Assembly: GCA_038523925.1 (NCBI GenBank)
Contig: JBCBIY010000004.1
Coordinates: 124,001-188,000, forward strand
Source: JBCBWG01 sp038523925
GTDB lineage: Bacteria > Pseudomonadota > Alphaproteobacteria > Rhizobiales > Hyphomicrobiaceae
Direction of reading: 5' to 3'
Length of the DNA: 64,000 nucleotides
A model generated the notes under the pieces. It did no database searches and was not told the origin of the DNA. It was given only the letters and a program-made list of their open reading frames with translations. Both the position numbers and the translations under genes were made by a program. This document shows, piece after piece, positions 26,775 to 35,708 of the stretch. How positions within the stretch are numbered: the stretch's first letter is position 1; every line of letters begins with the position of its first letter.

Positions 26775-27022
26775 CCGACACCTCACCGCAACACGCGAAC
26801 CCGTTACAGTCCGCACTCTGACAGCCTGGGCGAAGGCGGTCAAGAACATTAGCCGAACAAACCGGAACGGTCGGCGTGGCATCCAAGCCGCACACGGTTA
26901 ACCTACCCGGCCGCGCCGCAATTGGGCCGCGCAACGGCCGGAATCGCAGGTCATCCCGCATGCGAGCTACAGGCGCCGGATCACGGGGATCGGCGGCTTG
27001 CGAGACTGCGGGGGAACGACCC

Positions 27023-27496
27023 ATGCCATTCATGAAACTCACAACAGCGGCGGCGCTCGCGGCGAGCGTTGCGGTTGCCGGATGCGCCGGCGAGTTCAAT
27101 CGCGCGGAATCCGGGACGGTCATTGGCGCCGTCGCCGGCGGCCTTATTGGCAACCAGTTCGGCAAGGGTTCGGGCAACGCACTTGCAACGGCGGCCGGCG
27201 CGATCGTTGGCGGCATCATCGGGCACGAGATCGGCCGCGACCTTGACGCGGAAGACCGCCGCTTGGCGCAGGAGGCAGAGTTCCGCGCACTCGAAGATGG
27301 CGAGTCCGGCCGGGCCATTCCCTGGCAAAACCCAGACTCAGGCCACCGCGGCGAGGTTATCCCGCGCCGCGCCTATCGCGAGGAACGGCGCGTTTGCCGC
27401 GAATTCGAGCACCGCGTGTGGATCGATGGCCGCCGCGAAGTCATGACCGGCCGCGCCTGCCGCAGACCTGACGGGACCTGGCGCAACGTCGGTTGA
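27023..27496 (+). CDS. glycine-zipper (17 kDa surface antigen-like) lipoprotein
   Basis: 157 residues from the ATG at 27023; a much longer open frame upstream has no family resemblance. A lipoprotein signal ends at VAVAGC (Cys about 20). A glycine-zipper segment (about 30-68, GTVIGAVAGGLIGNQFGKG and AAGAIVGGIIGHEIG) follows, as in the Rickettsia 17-kDa antigen family. The C-terminal part is a charged domain with two cysteines (VCREFEHRVWIDG, GRACRRPDG). Such proteins sit in the outer membrane; exact role unknown. It converges on gshB. Confidence 0.85.
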   Translation: MPFMKLTTAAALAASVAVAGCAGEFNRAESGTVIGAVAGGLIGNQFGKGSGNALATAAGAIVGGIIGHEIGRDLDAEDRRLAQEAEFRALEDGESGRAIPWQNPDSGHRGEVIPRRAYREERRVCREFEHRVWIDGRREVMTGRACRRPDGTWRNVG

Positions 27497-27562
27497 TGGG
27501 CCGACAGCGCTGGCGGGCGGGGTTTGCCTTTCAGCAAGCTCGACCCACCAAGCCCACCTTAC

Positions 27563-28510
27563 TTACGCCGACGCCACCTTGCGCTCGATCGCGTCCCAGA
27601 TCATCGCGGCAATGTCGTTGCCGCCAAACGCTTTCACCTGACGGATCCCCGTCGGCGACGTCACGTTGATCTCGGTCAGGTACGGGCCGATCACGTCGAT
27701 GCCCGTGAAAATGAGGCCGCGCCGCTTCAGCTCCGGGCCAAGCCGCGCACAAATCTCGCGATCGCGATCCGTCAGCTCGATCGGCTCGGCCCGCCCGCCA
27801 ACGTGCATGTTGGAACGCGCTTCGTCGGCGGCTGGCACACGGTTGATGATGCCGGCAATTTCGCCGTCGACCAGAATGATCCGCTTATCGCCAGCGCGAA
27901 CCTCGTCGCGGTACTGCTGCACCATGAACGGTTCACGCGTGAGCGATTGAAAGATCTCGACGAGCGCATTGAGGTTCGTGTCGCCGCCCTTCATGAGAAA
28001 CACGCCGGCCCCGCCGTTGCCGTAGAGCGGTTTGATGATGAAGTCGCCGTGTTCGTCGCGGAACGCACGCACGTCGGCAAGCGACCGCGTCACCATCGTC
28101 GGCGGCATCAGGTCGACAAAGTCGAGCACCCAGATCTTCTCCGGCGCGTTGCGGACTTCCGCCGGGTGATTGACGACCAGCGTGTCGGGATGAATGCGTT
28201 CGAGCAGGTGGGTGTTCGTAATGTAGTTCATGTCGAACGGCGGGTCCTGCCGGAGCAGCACGACATCGAGCGTCGCAAGATCAATGCGCCGCGGGTCCGA
28301 CAGAGTGTAGTGATCGCCTTCGACATCGCGCACGTGCAGCGTTGAACCGCGGGCCATGATGCGGCCGCTGTCGAGGGCCAGATCGTCGACGTGATAATAA
28401 AAGATCTCGTGCCCGCGCGCCTCGGCTTCGAGCAAAATCGCGAAGGTGGAATCGCCGTCGATTTCGATGCGATCGATCGGGTCCATCTGGCAGGCGATCT
28501 TCAGACCCAT
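27563..28510 (-). CDS. gshB: glutathione synthetase
   Basis: 315 residues from the ATG at 28510, which has AAGGA seven bases upstream. ATP-grasp enzyme: KIACQMDPI at the N-terminus, VLLRQDPPFDMNYI, the ATP loop KPLYGNGGAGVF and the C-terminal VTSPTGIRQV, all typical of GshB. It ligates gamma-glutamylcysteine and glycine. It follows yraN by 93 bp in the rsmI-yraN-gshB series common in alphaproteobacteria. Confidence 0.96.
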   Translation of the reverse strand: MGLKIACQMDPIDRIEIDGDSTFAILLEAEARGHEIFYYHVDDLALDSGRIMARGSTLHVRDVEGDHYTLSDPRRIDLATLDVVLLRQDPPFDMNYITNTHLLERIHPDTLVVNHPAEVRNAPEKIWVLDFVDLMPPTMVTRSLADVRAFRDEHGDFIIKPLYGNGGAGVFLMKGGDTNLNALVEIFQSLTREPFMVQQYRDEVRAGDKRIILVDGEIAGIINRVPAADEARSNMHVGGRAEPIELTDRDREICARLGPELKRRGLIFTGIDVIGPYLTEINVTSPTGIRQVKAFGGNDIAAMIWDAIERKVASA

Positions 28511-28603
28511 CGGCTGTTCCTTCGTGATCGTGGCGGAGACTGGCGTCAGTGTTCGCCGCTGCATGTTCTAGGGGCAGACCGGACCGACAAACCCGGATGA
28601 ACT

Positions 28604-28999
28604 CTAGCGCGGCGCTTCAAGTGCATCGATGACATGGCGGAAGCGCCAGAGCCGCGCAACCTCGAAGCGGTCAAACCCGCGCGTGTGGTGTCGGTAGCGC
28701 GTGTAGCGGGCGACCCAGGCATCGGCGGCACGGTGCAGACGCGCCTGCTGAGATGGCGCCACAGCCGTCGCAGCATGGGCAAGGGTCGGGCGGCGCTTCA
28801 CCTCGACGAACGCTATGCGCCGCCCGCGCACGGCAACGATGTCGATTTCGCCCGCTGACGTGCGCGCGCGGCACTCGAGAATGCGATATCCCTTCAGGAG
28901 CAAAACGCCTGCCGCCAGCCACTCCGCCGTGCGGCCGCCGCGTTCGTAACCGGCTCTCGCGCGCGACGACCCGGCACCGGGTTGACGGACATCAGTCAT
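28604..28999 (-). CDS. yraN: YraN family (UPF0102) endonuclease-like protein
   Basis: 131 residues from the ATG at 28999, which lies within the last codons of rsmI (8-bp overlap). The nuclease-like core reads GEIDIVAVRGRRIAFVEVK, with the D-(E)xK-type residues of the family, preceded by RGGRTAEWLAAGVLLLKGYRIL. Function is not proven; a Holliday-junction-resolvase-like fold is known for the family. It is coupled to rsmI. Confidence 0.9.
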   Translation of the reverse strand: MTDVRQPGAGSSRARAGYERGGRTAEWLAAGVLLLKGYRILECRARTSAGEIDIVAVRGRRIAFVEVKRRPTLAHAATAVAPSQQARLHRAADAWVARYTRYRHHTRGFDRFEVARLWRFRHVIDALEAPR

Positions 29000-29918
29000 C
29001 GCCGCGCTCGTTGCGCAGCGCGTTGGCGAGTGCATAGACGCGGGCTCGCGGCAGCCCAAGGTCTGTTGCCACCTGGCGCGCCGCGCGTGATGTCCCGTCT
29101 GCTGCAATCAGCGGAGCGAGGCGCGCGCGAATGTCTTCATCGGTGACGTCGCCGGCAGTTGCGGCAGCACGCGCGATCAAGACGACGATCTCGCCCTTTG
29201 GCGGTGCGTCCCCGAATGACGCTGCAAGCTCGTTCAACGACCCTTCCGCGAAGGTCTCGAACCGTTTCGTCAGCTCGCGTGCGACGACCGCTGCGCGGTC
29301 GCCGAATGTCTCCGCCGCATCTGTCAGGAATGCTGCGAGCCGGTGCGGGGCTTCGTAGAAGACGAGTGTCGCCGGCGTGTCCTTGAACGCCGATAGATGG
29401 CGGCGGCGGGCGGCCTGCTTTTGCGGCGCAAAGCCTGCAAACAGGATGGCATCGGTCGGCAACCCGCTCGCCGACGCGGCGGCGACCGCGGCGCTTGGGC
29501 CTGGAACGGGCACGACCGCGTGCCCCGCATCGCGGACGTGGCGCACGAGCTTGAAACCCGGATCGGAAAAGAGCGGCGTGCCCGCATCGCTGACGAGCAC
29601 AACGCGCTGGCCGGTGGCAACACGGCTCACGATCCGGTCGCGCGCCGCAGCATCTGTGTGGTCGTCGTAGCGCTCGAGCGCGTTTGGCGCGATGGCATAG
29701 GCATCGAGGAGCCGGCGCGTCATGCGCGTATCTTCGCAACAGATAACGTCAGCACGCGCGAGGATCGCAGCCGCTCTTATGGTCAGATCCGCGAGATTGC
29801 CGATCGGCGTTGCGACGAGATAGAGCCCCGGCGGAAAGTCCTGCTGCATGGCCTGCCGCAGCACCGGAGTGAGCATCGGCGACGCGTCTGCCAGCTTTGC
29901 TGCGTCCGACTCGTCCAT
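28992..29918 (-). CDS. rsmI: 16S rRNA (cytidine1402-2'-O)-methyltransferase RsmI
   Basis: 308 residues from the ATG at 29918 (GGAAAGAGCGGA precedes it). Tetrapyrrole-methylase-like fold: LYLVATPIGNLADLT at about 35-49, CCEDTR, LVSDAGTPLFSDPG and the YEAPHRL motif. It methylates the 2'-OH of C1402 in 16S rRNA. The C-terminal helix region (SRAARQVATDLGLPRARVYALA) is a DNA-binding-like tail seen in RsmI. It is divergent from the LpoA-like gene and overlaps yraN. Confidence 0.95.
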   Translation of the reverse strand: MDESDAAKLADASPMLTPVLRQAMQQDFPPGLYLVATPIGNLADLTIRAAAILARADVICCEDTRMTRRLLDAYAIAPNALERYDDHTDAAARDRIVSRVATGQRVVLVSDAGTPLFSDPGFKLVRHVRDAGHAVVPVPGPSAAVAAASASGLPTDAILFAGFAPQKQAARRRHLSAFKDTPATLVFYEAPHRLAAFLTDAAETFGDRAAVVARELTKRFETFAEGSLNELAASFGDAPPKGEIVVLIARAAATAGDVTDEDIRARLAPLIAADGTSRAARQVATDLGLPRARVYALANALRNERGDD

Positions 29919-30067
29919 TCCGCTCTTTCCGGAATAAATGATGTTGTCCACAGCCGGGCGTTCACGCGTGACTGTAGATGTTCTGCCCTATCAAGGACTT
30001 TCGAATGGACCTAACGTCAGCCCCATCGCCCGGCAAGTCCAGGCGTTAGCTGAGCACGGACGAAGCT

Positions 30068-31357
30068 TTGAGCGCAGTCAAAAAATTCCACACGGTGTTC
30101 GCAGCCGCGGCGCTCGCAATTACGCTGGCTGCCTGCAGCGCGCAGCAGTCGGGCACCGGACCGCTGGCGACGGCGTCGCCAACAGCGACAAACGCAAGTG
30201 CGCAGTCCGCGACGCAGGAAACAGCAACACCCGCCGCGCTGTCTGAAGCGCGGCAGTTTTCGGCAACGATCGCCCTGCTCGTGCCGCTGACCGCGACCGG
30301 GCAAACAGCGGAAATCGCAAAGCGGCTCAAGCAGGCTGGCGAACTCGCACTATTCGAATATCGCAATCCGTCGCTGCAGCTCGTCGTCAAGGACACGCAA
30401 GGGACGCCAGACGGCGCTCGGGCTGCAACTCAAGCCGCAATCCAGCAGGGCGCCGAAATCATCATCGGGCCGCTGTTTGCAAAGTCCGTGACGGCCGCCG
30501 CAGAGATTGCCCGACCGGCTGGCATCCCCGTCGTTGGCTTTTCCAACAACCCGGCCGTCGCAGGCAACGGCGTGTATCTTCTGAGCTTCCTTGCGGACCA
30601 GGAGATCGAGCGGGTCGTCAGCCACGCGACAGCATCAGGTGTGCAGCGCTTTGCCGGGCTGATCCCGGCCGGCACATACGGCGACACGCTGCAAGCGGCG
30701 TTCCGCGGTGCGCTCACGCGAAACGGCGGGCTGCTGGTCGATCTCCAGCGATATCCGCCAGGCGCCACCGGTATGCTCGCGCGGATCGACGATCTGATTG
30801 AAGCCATCAAAGGCCCGGCAGAAGCGCCGATCGTGCCGCCGCGCGCGGATGCGATCTTCGTGCCTGGCGATCAGGGCATGCTGCCGACCATCGGCGCGGC
30901 GCTTGAGAACGGGAAACTCAACACCAAGGCCGTACGACTGCTCGGTAATGGCGGCTGGGGGTATCCGGGCATTGGCCGGACGCGCGCGACCCATGGCGGT
31001 TGGTATGCGGCGCCTGACCCGGCCGGGTTTGAAGCCTTCGCCGGCAAGTTCTCGCAGACGTTTGGATCGCAACCGCCGCGCATCGCAAGCTTCGCCTACG
31101 ACGGCGTCGCCATCGCTGCCGCTCTCGCCAAGGCGTACCCGAAGGGCCAGCGCTATCAGCCCGCGCAGATGACGAACGCATCGGGCTTTACCGGCGTCGA
31201 CGGGGCCGTTCGCTTTTCAAGTTCAGGGCTGTCTGAACGGGCGCTTGCGGTCATTGAGGTCACGGCAAACGGACCGCAGATCGTCTCTCCCGCACCTGCA
31301 AGTTTCAGCCGGCCGCAAGCAGCCGTCGCCGGAACCGCGAACACGTTCGCGCAATAG
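30068..31357 (+). CDS. LpoA-like penicillin-binding protein activator lipoprotein
   Basis: 429 residues with a TTG start at 30068. The lipoprotein signal ends LAAC (Cys about 23), followed by an Ala/Thr/Ser-rich linker (about 24-60) and a periplasmic-binding-protein fold (about 60-410) with IALLVPLTATGQTAEIAKRL and GAEIIIGPLFAKSV. Lpo/LppC proteins divergent from rsmI and yraN are widespread and activate the peptidoglycan synthase PBP1A in E. coli; a leucine-binding-protein-like role is the alternative. The start is not secure because no good ribosome binding site was seen. Confidence 0.85.
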   Translation: MSAVKKFHTVFAAAALAITLAACSAQQSGTGPLATASPTATNASAQSATQETATPAALSEARQFSATIALLVPLTATGQTAEIAKRLKQAGELALFEYRNPSLQLVVKDTQGTPDGARAATQAAIQQGAEIIIGPLFAKSVTAAAEIARPAGIPVVGFSNNPAVAGNGVYLLSFLADQEIERVVSHATASGVQRFAGLIPAGTYGDTLQAAFRGALTRNGGLLVDLQRYPPGATGMLARIDDLIEAIKGPAEAPIVPPRADAIFVPGDQGMLPTIGAALENGKLNTKAVRLLGNGGWGYPGIGRTRATHGGWYAAPDPAGFEAFAGKFSQTFGSQPPRIASFAYDGVAIAAALAKAYPKGQRYQPAQMTNASGFTGVDGAVRFSSSGLSERALAVIEVTANGPQIVSPAPASFSRPQAAVAGTANTFAQ

Positions 31358-31481
31358 ACCCCGCGAGCCGGCCACTGCCCGGAACGGCGACCACCACGAC
31401 ACAATCTGCTATACCTTCTCGCCAACCGGAGACGATCGGCCTGCGCCGTGGTGATCCGTGATCGCCCGCCCAAGGCTGCCC

Positions 31482-32426
31482 ATGGTTCAGGTCCTCACGA
31501 TCGTCACCCCGTTTTTCGGGCTGATCCTCCTCGGCTTCGCGTCCGTCAAGCTCGGCTACCTGTCGCGAGAGGCCGCTCGCTATATGGTCGAGTTTGCGGT
31601 CAAGCTCGCGATGCCGGTCTTCCTGTTCCGCGCGATGCTTTCGATTGGTGAGTTGCCAGGTTCACCGATCCTGCTCGTCGCCGCCTACTTCTGCGGCACG
31701 CTGATCGCCTGGATCCTGGCGGCACTCGCGACCGCCATTATCCTGCGCCGACCGCAGACCGACGCCGCCGCAATCGCGATGGGCGCGACGTTCTCCAACA
31801 GCGTGATGCTCGGCGTCCCGCTCGCAATCTCAACCTTCGGTCCGGAAGCCGCAGCGCCTGCCGCGCTGCTGATCTCACTCGACACACCGGTCCTCTGGAT
31901 CATGGCGACGCTTCACTACGAGGCGTTCTCGAAAGACCGGACCGGTTCGCCGATCTCGGCGCTTGGCAAGATCGTGCTCGACCTCATCAAAAACCCGATT
32001 GTGCTGGCGCTCATCGTCGGGTCAGCGGCGCGGCTCGGCGGGCTCGTGCTGCCGCCACTGGCGGATACGGCGACGAGCCTATTGGCGCAGGCGGCCGTTC
32101 CGACCATGCTCGTGGCGCTTGGCGCCTCGATCGCGACGTACAAAATGGCGGGTCAGACGTCGACGCTCGCGACGATCCACATCATCAAGATCATCATCTT
32201 TCCCGTCGTCGTGTTCGTGTTTGCGGCCTACGTTTTCGAGCTGCCACCGCTCTGGACGGCGATCGCGACCTTGTTCGCGGCTATGCCCGTCGGCGCGAAC
32301 GCATACCTGTTTGCAGCCAAGTATGATGTCGCGGTCGGCTCCGTCTCGACGTCGATTGCAATCTCAACGCTCATCACGGTCTTCACCGTGACTGGGCTGC
32401 TGTTCTGGTTGAGAACCGTCGTTTGA
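31482..32426 (+). CDS. AEC family transporter (first of tandem pair)
   Basis: 314 residues from the ATG at 31482; a GTG at 31458 would add eight. About ten hydrophobic helices in two halves, with VTPFFGLILLGFASVKLGYL at the start and the PVGANAYLFAAKY motif near the C-terminus, both typical of the auxin efflux carrier/AEC permease family. Substrates of bacterial members are organic acids such as malate or malonate, or unknown. It overlaps the next, related gene by 4 bp. Confidence 0.88.
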   Translation: MVQVLTIVTPFFGLILLGFASVKLGYLSREAARYMVEFAVKLAMPVFLFRAMLSIGELPGSPILLVAAYFCGTLIAWILAALATAIILRRPQTDAAAIAMGATFSNSVMLGVPLAISTFGPEAAAPAALLISLDTPVLWIMATLHYEAFSKDRTGSPISALGKIVLDLIKNPIVLALIVGSAARLGGLVLPPLADTATSLLAQAAVPTMLVALGASIATYKMAGQTSTLATIHIIKIIIFPVVVFVFAAYVFELPPLWTAIATLFAAMPVGANAYLFAAKYDVAVGSVSTSIAISTLITVFTVTGLLFWLRTVV

Positions 32427-33361
32427 ACCTCGTCCTGACGACTATTGTCCCGATCTTCTCGCTGATCGCGATCGGCTTTCTGTCGGGCCGCCTCCGCTAT
32501 CTCGGCGAGACGACGGCCGGGGGGCTTGCGGACTTCACGTTCAAGCTCGCGATCCCGGCGCTGCTGTTCCGCACGATCGCAACGGCTGACATGCCGGATG
32601 TCTCGCCACTTGCGGTTTGGGCGGCGTACTTCGTGCCTGTCTCTGCCGCCTGGCTACTCGCGTCGCTTATCGCCGTCCTGGTTCTCGGCAGAGCAGTTAG
32701 CGACACCGCGCCGATCTCGATGAGCGCCGGCTTCGGCAACGTCGTCATGCTCGGCATCCCGCTCGCGCTGAGCATCCACGGCGACGCTGCAGCAGGGCCC
32801 ATCGCGCTCATCATCTCGGTGCACTCGCCGATCCTCTGGACGGCGGCGACACTCCACAACGCTATGGCCAATCGCGGCGGCGCGGGCCCCATCGGGCCGG
32901 TGCTCCGGGACGCGGCCAAGGACCTTGCGCGCAACACGCTCATCCTTGCGATCATCGCCGGAACGGTGTGGCGCTTTACCGGCCTGGAGCTGCCTGCGAT
33001 CGCGAGCAACATTCTTGCGATGCTTGGCGCAGCCGCGATACCGGCGGCGCTTGTCTCGCTCGGCTTGTCGCTCACCGGTTTCCGCATCAGCGGTCAGGCG
33101 CCAACGCTGACAATGGTCCTGCTCCTCAAGTTGCTCGTCATGCCGGCGATGGCGTACGTGATCGCCGTGCCTGTCCTTGCGCTGCCGACAGCAACCGCGG
33201 CCGTGGTCATCATCTTCGCGGCCATGCCGACCGGCGCGAATGCTTATATCTTCGCGAGCTATGCCGGCCGCGCCATAAACTCGGCATCCGGCGCGGTCGT
33301 GCTTGGCACGCTGCTGTCGATCTTCACGTCGACTGCGCTTCTGCTCACGCTTGCGAAATAG
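32423..33361 (+). CDS. AEC family transporter (second of tandem pair)
   Basis: 312 residues from a TTG that overlaps the previous stop (TTGA). Same ten-helix plan as its neighbour: IVPIFSLIAIGFLSGRL near the start and PTGANAYIFASYAGR near the end. The two are clearly paralogous from parallel motifs, probably an old duplication. Whether they work as separate permeases or as a heteromer is unknown. Confidence 0.87.
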   Translation: MNLVLTTIVPIFSLIAIGFLSGRLRYLGETTAGGLADFTFKLAIPALLFRTIATADMPDVSPLAVWAAYFVPVSAAWLLASLIAVLVLGRAVSDTAPISMSAGFGNVVMLGIPLALSIHGDAAAGPIALIISVHSPILWTAATLHNAMANRGGAGPIGPVLRDAAKDLARNTLILAIIAGTVWRFTGLELPAIASNILAMLGAAAIPAALVSLGLSLTGFRISGQAPTLTMVLLLKLLVMPAMAYVIAVPVLALPTATAAVVIIFAAMPTGANAYIFASYAGRAINSASGAVVLGTLLSIFTSTALLLTLAK

Positions 33362-33504
33362 CCGACCACGTCATTTGCGGCAGGCGTGCCGCAGAATGAC
33401 CATCGGAACATCCCGATTGAGCCCCGCTTCCTGACCGAATGGCCGCGCACCTACATGTCGTGCGGCGTGCGGGGAGGGTTTCGTCGCGAACGGGTGGGGC
33501 ATTC

Positions 33505-34449
33505 ATGTTTTGCGTATTCAGCGGCCGAGCATTCGGTCAGCTTTCCCGTGCGGCCTGCATCGCGGCGTTCGCACTAATACTTGCCGGCTGCAGCCATCAC
33601 ATCGACCGCGCTGACTTTAGCGATGTCGACTTCGACCAGTGGGGCGCCGTCGAAGACGAGCCGCCGCCGAAGAAGGTGCGCAAACGCAAGCGCACCGCAC
33701 GCAAGGCCAAACCCAAAGTGCGCCGCGCCTCGCTGCGCCGAACCAGCAAGCCCAAGCCACCGCCGCGGCCAAAACCAGCGCTGCGGATTCCGCGGCCACA
33801 GCCTGTGCCTGAACAGGATCTCTACGCTCCGACACCAGCGCCGCCGCAACCGGCCGCCGCGCCCGAACCTGCACCGACGGTCCCAAAGCCCATCGAAGCG
33901 GCACGCGCGCCGGAGTCAAAACCCCCGCCAACCGACGCACGGTCAGCGCTCGGCCGTCAGCCGGCCGTGGCAACGCCGCCGGTTCTCAATCCACAGGCGC
34001 CGACATCAGGCGCGCCTGACACTGAGGAGAAAGAAGAGCAGCGCACGGCGAGCGCGGCGCCACTTGAGAACGGCCGCATGGCCTTGACGTCAAAAAATGC
34101 TGCCGCAGCGGAAACCAAAATCTCGTGCGTTGCGGGCAACAGGGTGTGCCCCGACAAGCTTGCTGGCCTGATGCAGGACAAGTCGCTCGGATGGATTTCC
34201 ACGCCCGCACGCGCCGAAGACTACGTTTCAGGCGCACGCCTGATCGCCTACGACCGCCTGAAGCCAGAGTTGAGCTGCAAACAGATGGTCCGTGGCTTGG
34301 AAGAATCGCAAACCGCGATCGTTGCACTTGGCGCGGCCATCACGGACGAAAATGCGCTCGGCCGACCAACGAAGGGCCTAACCGCGACGCGCCGGATCGC
34401 GCTTGCCGTCCGCGACCGATTGCTTGCAGCGCGCAAAGCCCGGTGCTGA
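33505..34449 (+). CDS. proline-rich lipoprotein with C-terminal cysteine domain, unknown function
   Basis: 314 residues from the ATG at 33505 (the frame is open from 33439). The lipoprotein signal ends LILAGC. Then come a basic stretch (KKVRKRKRTARKAKPKVRR), a long Pro/Ala-rich region (about 80-175) that could span periplasm or cell wall, and a C-terminal domain of about 110 residues with four cysteines (KISCVAG, RVCPDKL, ELSCKQM, KARC at the very end). The conserved-looking tail AYDRLKPELSCKQM resembles parts of other rhizobial envelope proteins, but I cannot name a family. It converges on the sugar dehydrogenase gene. Confidence 0.7.
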   Translation: MFCVFSGRAFGQLSRAACIAAFALILAGCSHHIDRADFSDVDFDQWGAVEDEPPPKKVRKRKRTARKAKPKVRRASLRRTSKPKPPPRPKPALRIPRPQPVPEQDLYAPTPAPPQPAAAPEPAPTVPKPIEAARAPESKPPPTDARSALGRQPAVATPPVLNPQAPTSGAPDTEEKEEQRTASAAPLENGRMALTSKNAAAAETKISCVAGNRVCPDKLAGLMQDKSLGWISTPARAEDYVSGARLIAYDRLKPELSCKQMVRGLEESQTAIVALGAAITDENALGRPTKGLTATRRIALAVRDRLLAARKARC

Positions 34450-34482
34450 TCGTTGCTCGCGCCGACAGAGCCCGGCCACCGA

Positions 34483-35625
34483 TCAGTTTGGCGTGATGCG
34501 TAAGATGCGGCCGCGCGGGTTATCGGTTGCAACGTAGAGCGCGCCGTCCGGGCCCTGCCGCACATGCCGGATGCGCGCGTTGACGTCTTCGAGCAGCCGC
34601 TCTTCACCGACGACCTTGCCGCTCTCATCAAGGTCGAGACGGACCAGCTGCCGGTACTTGAGTGCACCAACGAAGAGGTCGCCCTTCCACCGAGGAAACA
34701 TATCGCCGGTATAGAATGTCATGCCGGACGGCGCGATCGATGGGTCCCAGTAGTAGTGCGGCTGTTCGAGCCCGGCCTTCTCTGTGCCTTCGCCGATGCG
34801 CCCGCCCGAATAGTGCCGGCCGTAGGAGATGACGGCCCAGCCGTAGTTCTTGCCGGGCTCTGGAATGTTGATTTCATCGCCCCCGCGCGCGCCGTGCTCG
34901 ACGGTCCAAAGCGCGTTTGTTTCAGGGTGCAGGTCAGCGCCTTGCACGTTGCGATGACCGATGCTCCAGATCTCAGGCAGCACATCGGTCCGCCCGACGA
35001 ATGGATTGTCGTCCGGCACCGAACCGTCCTGATTGATGCGGACGATCTTGGCCCAATGCCGCTTGGTGTCCTGCGAACGGTCGCGGCGGCCGCGATCGCC
35101 GAGTGTCACGAACAGCGTTCCATCGGGCCGGAACACAAGCCGCGACCCGAAGTGGTAGCCGGATCGGACGGCGGGCTGCTGCTGGAAGATGCGTTTGAGG
35201 TCGGTGAGCTTTGCCGTCCCTTCGCCGCGCTCAAGCGTCGCCGACGCAACGGCAACCGCGGTCTGCCCGCCACCACGGGGCTCCGAATAGCTAAAGAAGA
35301 TGCGCTTCGTCTCGCCATAGTCCGGCGCCGTGACGACGTCGAGCAGGCCGCCCTGCCCGGTCGCGGCGATCTCCGGCAGGCCTGCCACGTCGACCATCTT
35401 GCCGCCGTCCAGCACGACCTTCATCGTGCCCGGACGTTCCGTCACCAGCAGCGCGCCATCGTCAAGAAACGCGATCGCCCACGGATTGCGCAGGCCGCGC
35501 GCGACAATCTCAAGCTTGATGGATGACGCCTTCGCTTTCGGCGCATCGGTGATGTTGGCGGCTGCCGGTCCGAGCGGCACAACCATCGTCGCGGCGACAG
35601 CAAAGCAAAGGGAACGCGAGAGCAT
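34483..35625 (-). CDS. PQQ-dependent sugar dehydrogenase (soluble aldose dehydrogenase family)
   Basis: 380 residues with a signal peptide (about 1-24, ending AAAN). Beta-propeller of the GDH-B/YliI type: GLRNPWAIAFLDDGALLVTERPG (about 45-65), SYSEPR, GRDPS-like loops, IWSIGHRNVQGADLHPETNALWTVEHGARGGDEIN and IRHVRQGPDGALYVATD in order. These enzymes oxidise aldoses in the periplasm with PQQ as cofactor. GGAGG lies six bases before the ATG and is buried in a strong hairpin (35630-35665), so translation may be controlled by structure. It is last in the minus-strand run from yggS. Confidence 0.9.
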   Translation of the reverse strand: MLSRSLCFAVAATMVVPLGPAAANITDAPKAKASSIKLEIVARGLRNPWAIAFLDDGALLVTERPGTMKVVLDGGKMVDVAGLPEIAATGQGGLLDVVTAPDYGETKRIFFSYSEPRGGGQTAVAVASATLERGEGTAKLTDLKRIFQQQPAVRSGYHFGSRLVFRPDGTLFVTLGDRGRRDRSQDTKRHWAKIVRINQDGSVPDDNPFVGRTDVLPEIWSIGHRNVQGADLHPETNALWTVEHGARGGDEINIPEPGKNYGWAVISYGRHYSGGRIGEGTEKAGLEQPHYYWDPSIAPSGMTFYTGDMFPRWKGDLFVGALKYRQLVRLDLDESGKVVGEERLLEDVNARIRHVRQGPDGALYVATDNPRGRILRITPN

Positions 35626-35629
35626 GCGA

Positions 35630-35665
35630 GGCCTCCAGATCCGGTTTGAAACGGATATGGAGGCC
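35630..35665 (-). promoter_or_regulatory. 14-bp hairpin sequestering the ribosome binding site of the sugar dehydrogenase gene
   Basis: On the minus strand the arm GGCCTCCATATCCG (35665-35652) pairs with CGGATCTGGAGGCC (35643-35630), 13 of 14 positions, leaving an 8-nt loop TTTCAAAC. The 3' arm contains GGAGG, the Shine-Dalgarno for the ATG at 35625. The pairing is seen directly; a regulatory role (thermometer, ligand or protein-gated switch) is inference. The absence of a T-run argues against a terminator. Confidence 0.6.
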
Positions 35666-35708
35666 GCGTTCGCGCTTGTCTAATTGCAGTTCTGTAAGGC
35701 TAGAGACC

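Noticed and set aside
26876..27022. Extended N-terminus of the glycine-zipper lipoprotein
   Set aside because: It would place about 49 residues in front of a clear lipoprotein signal, which must be N-terminal.
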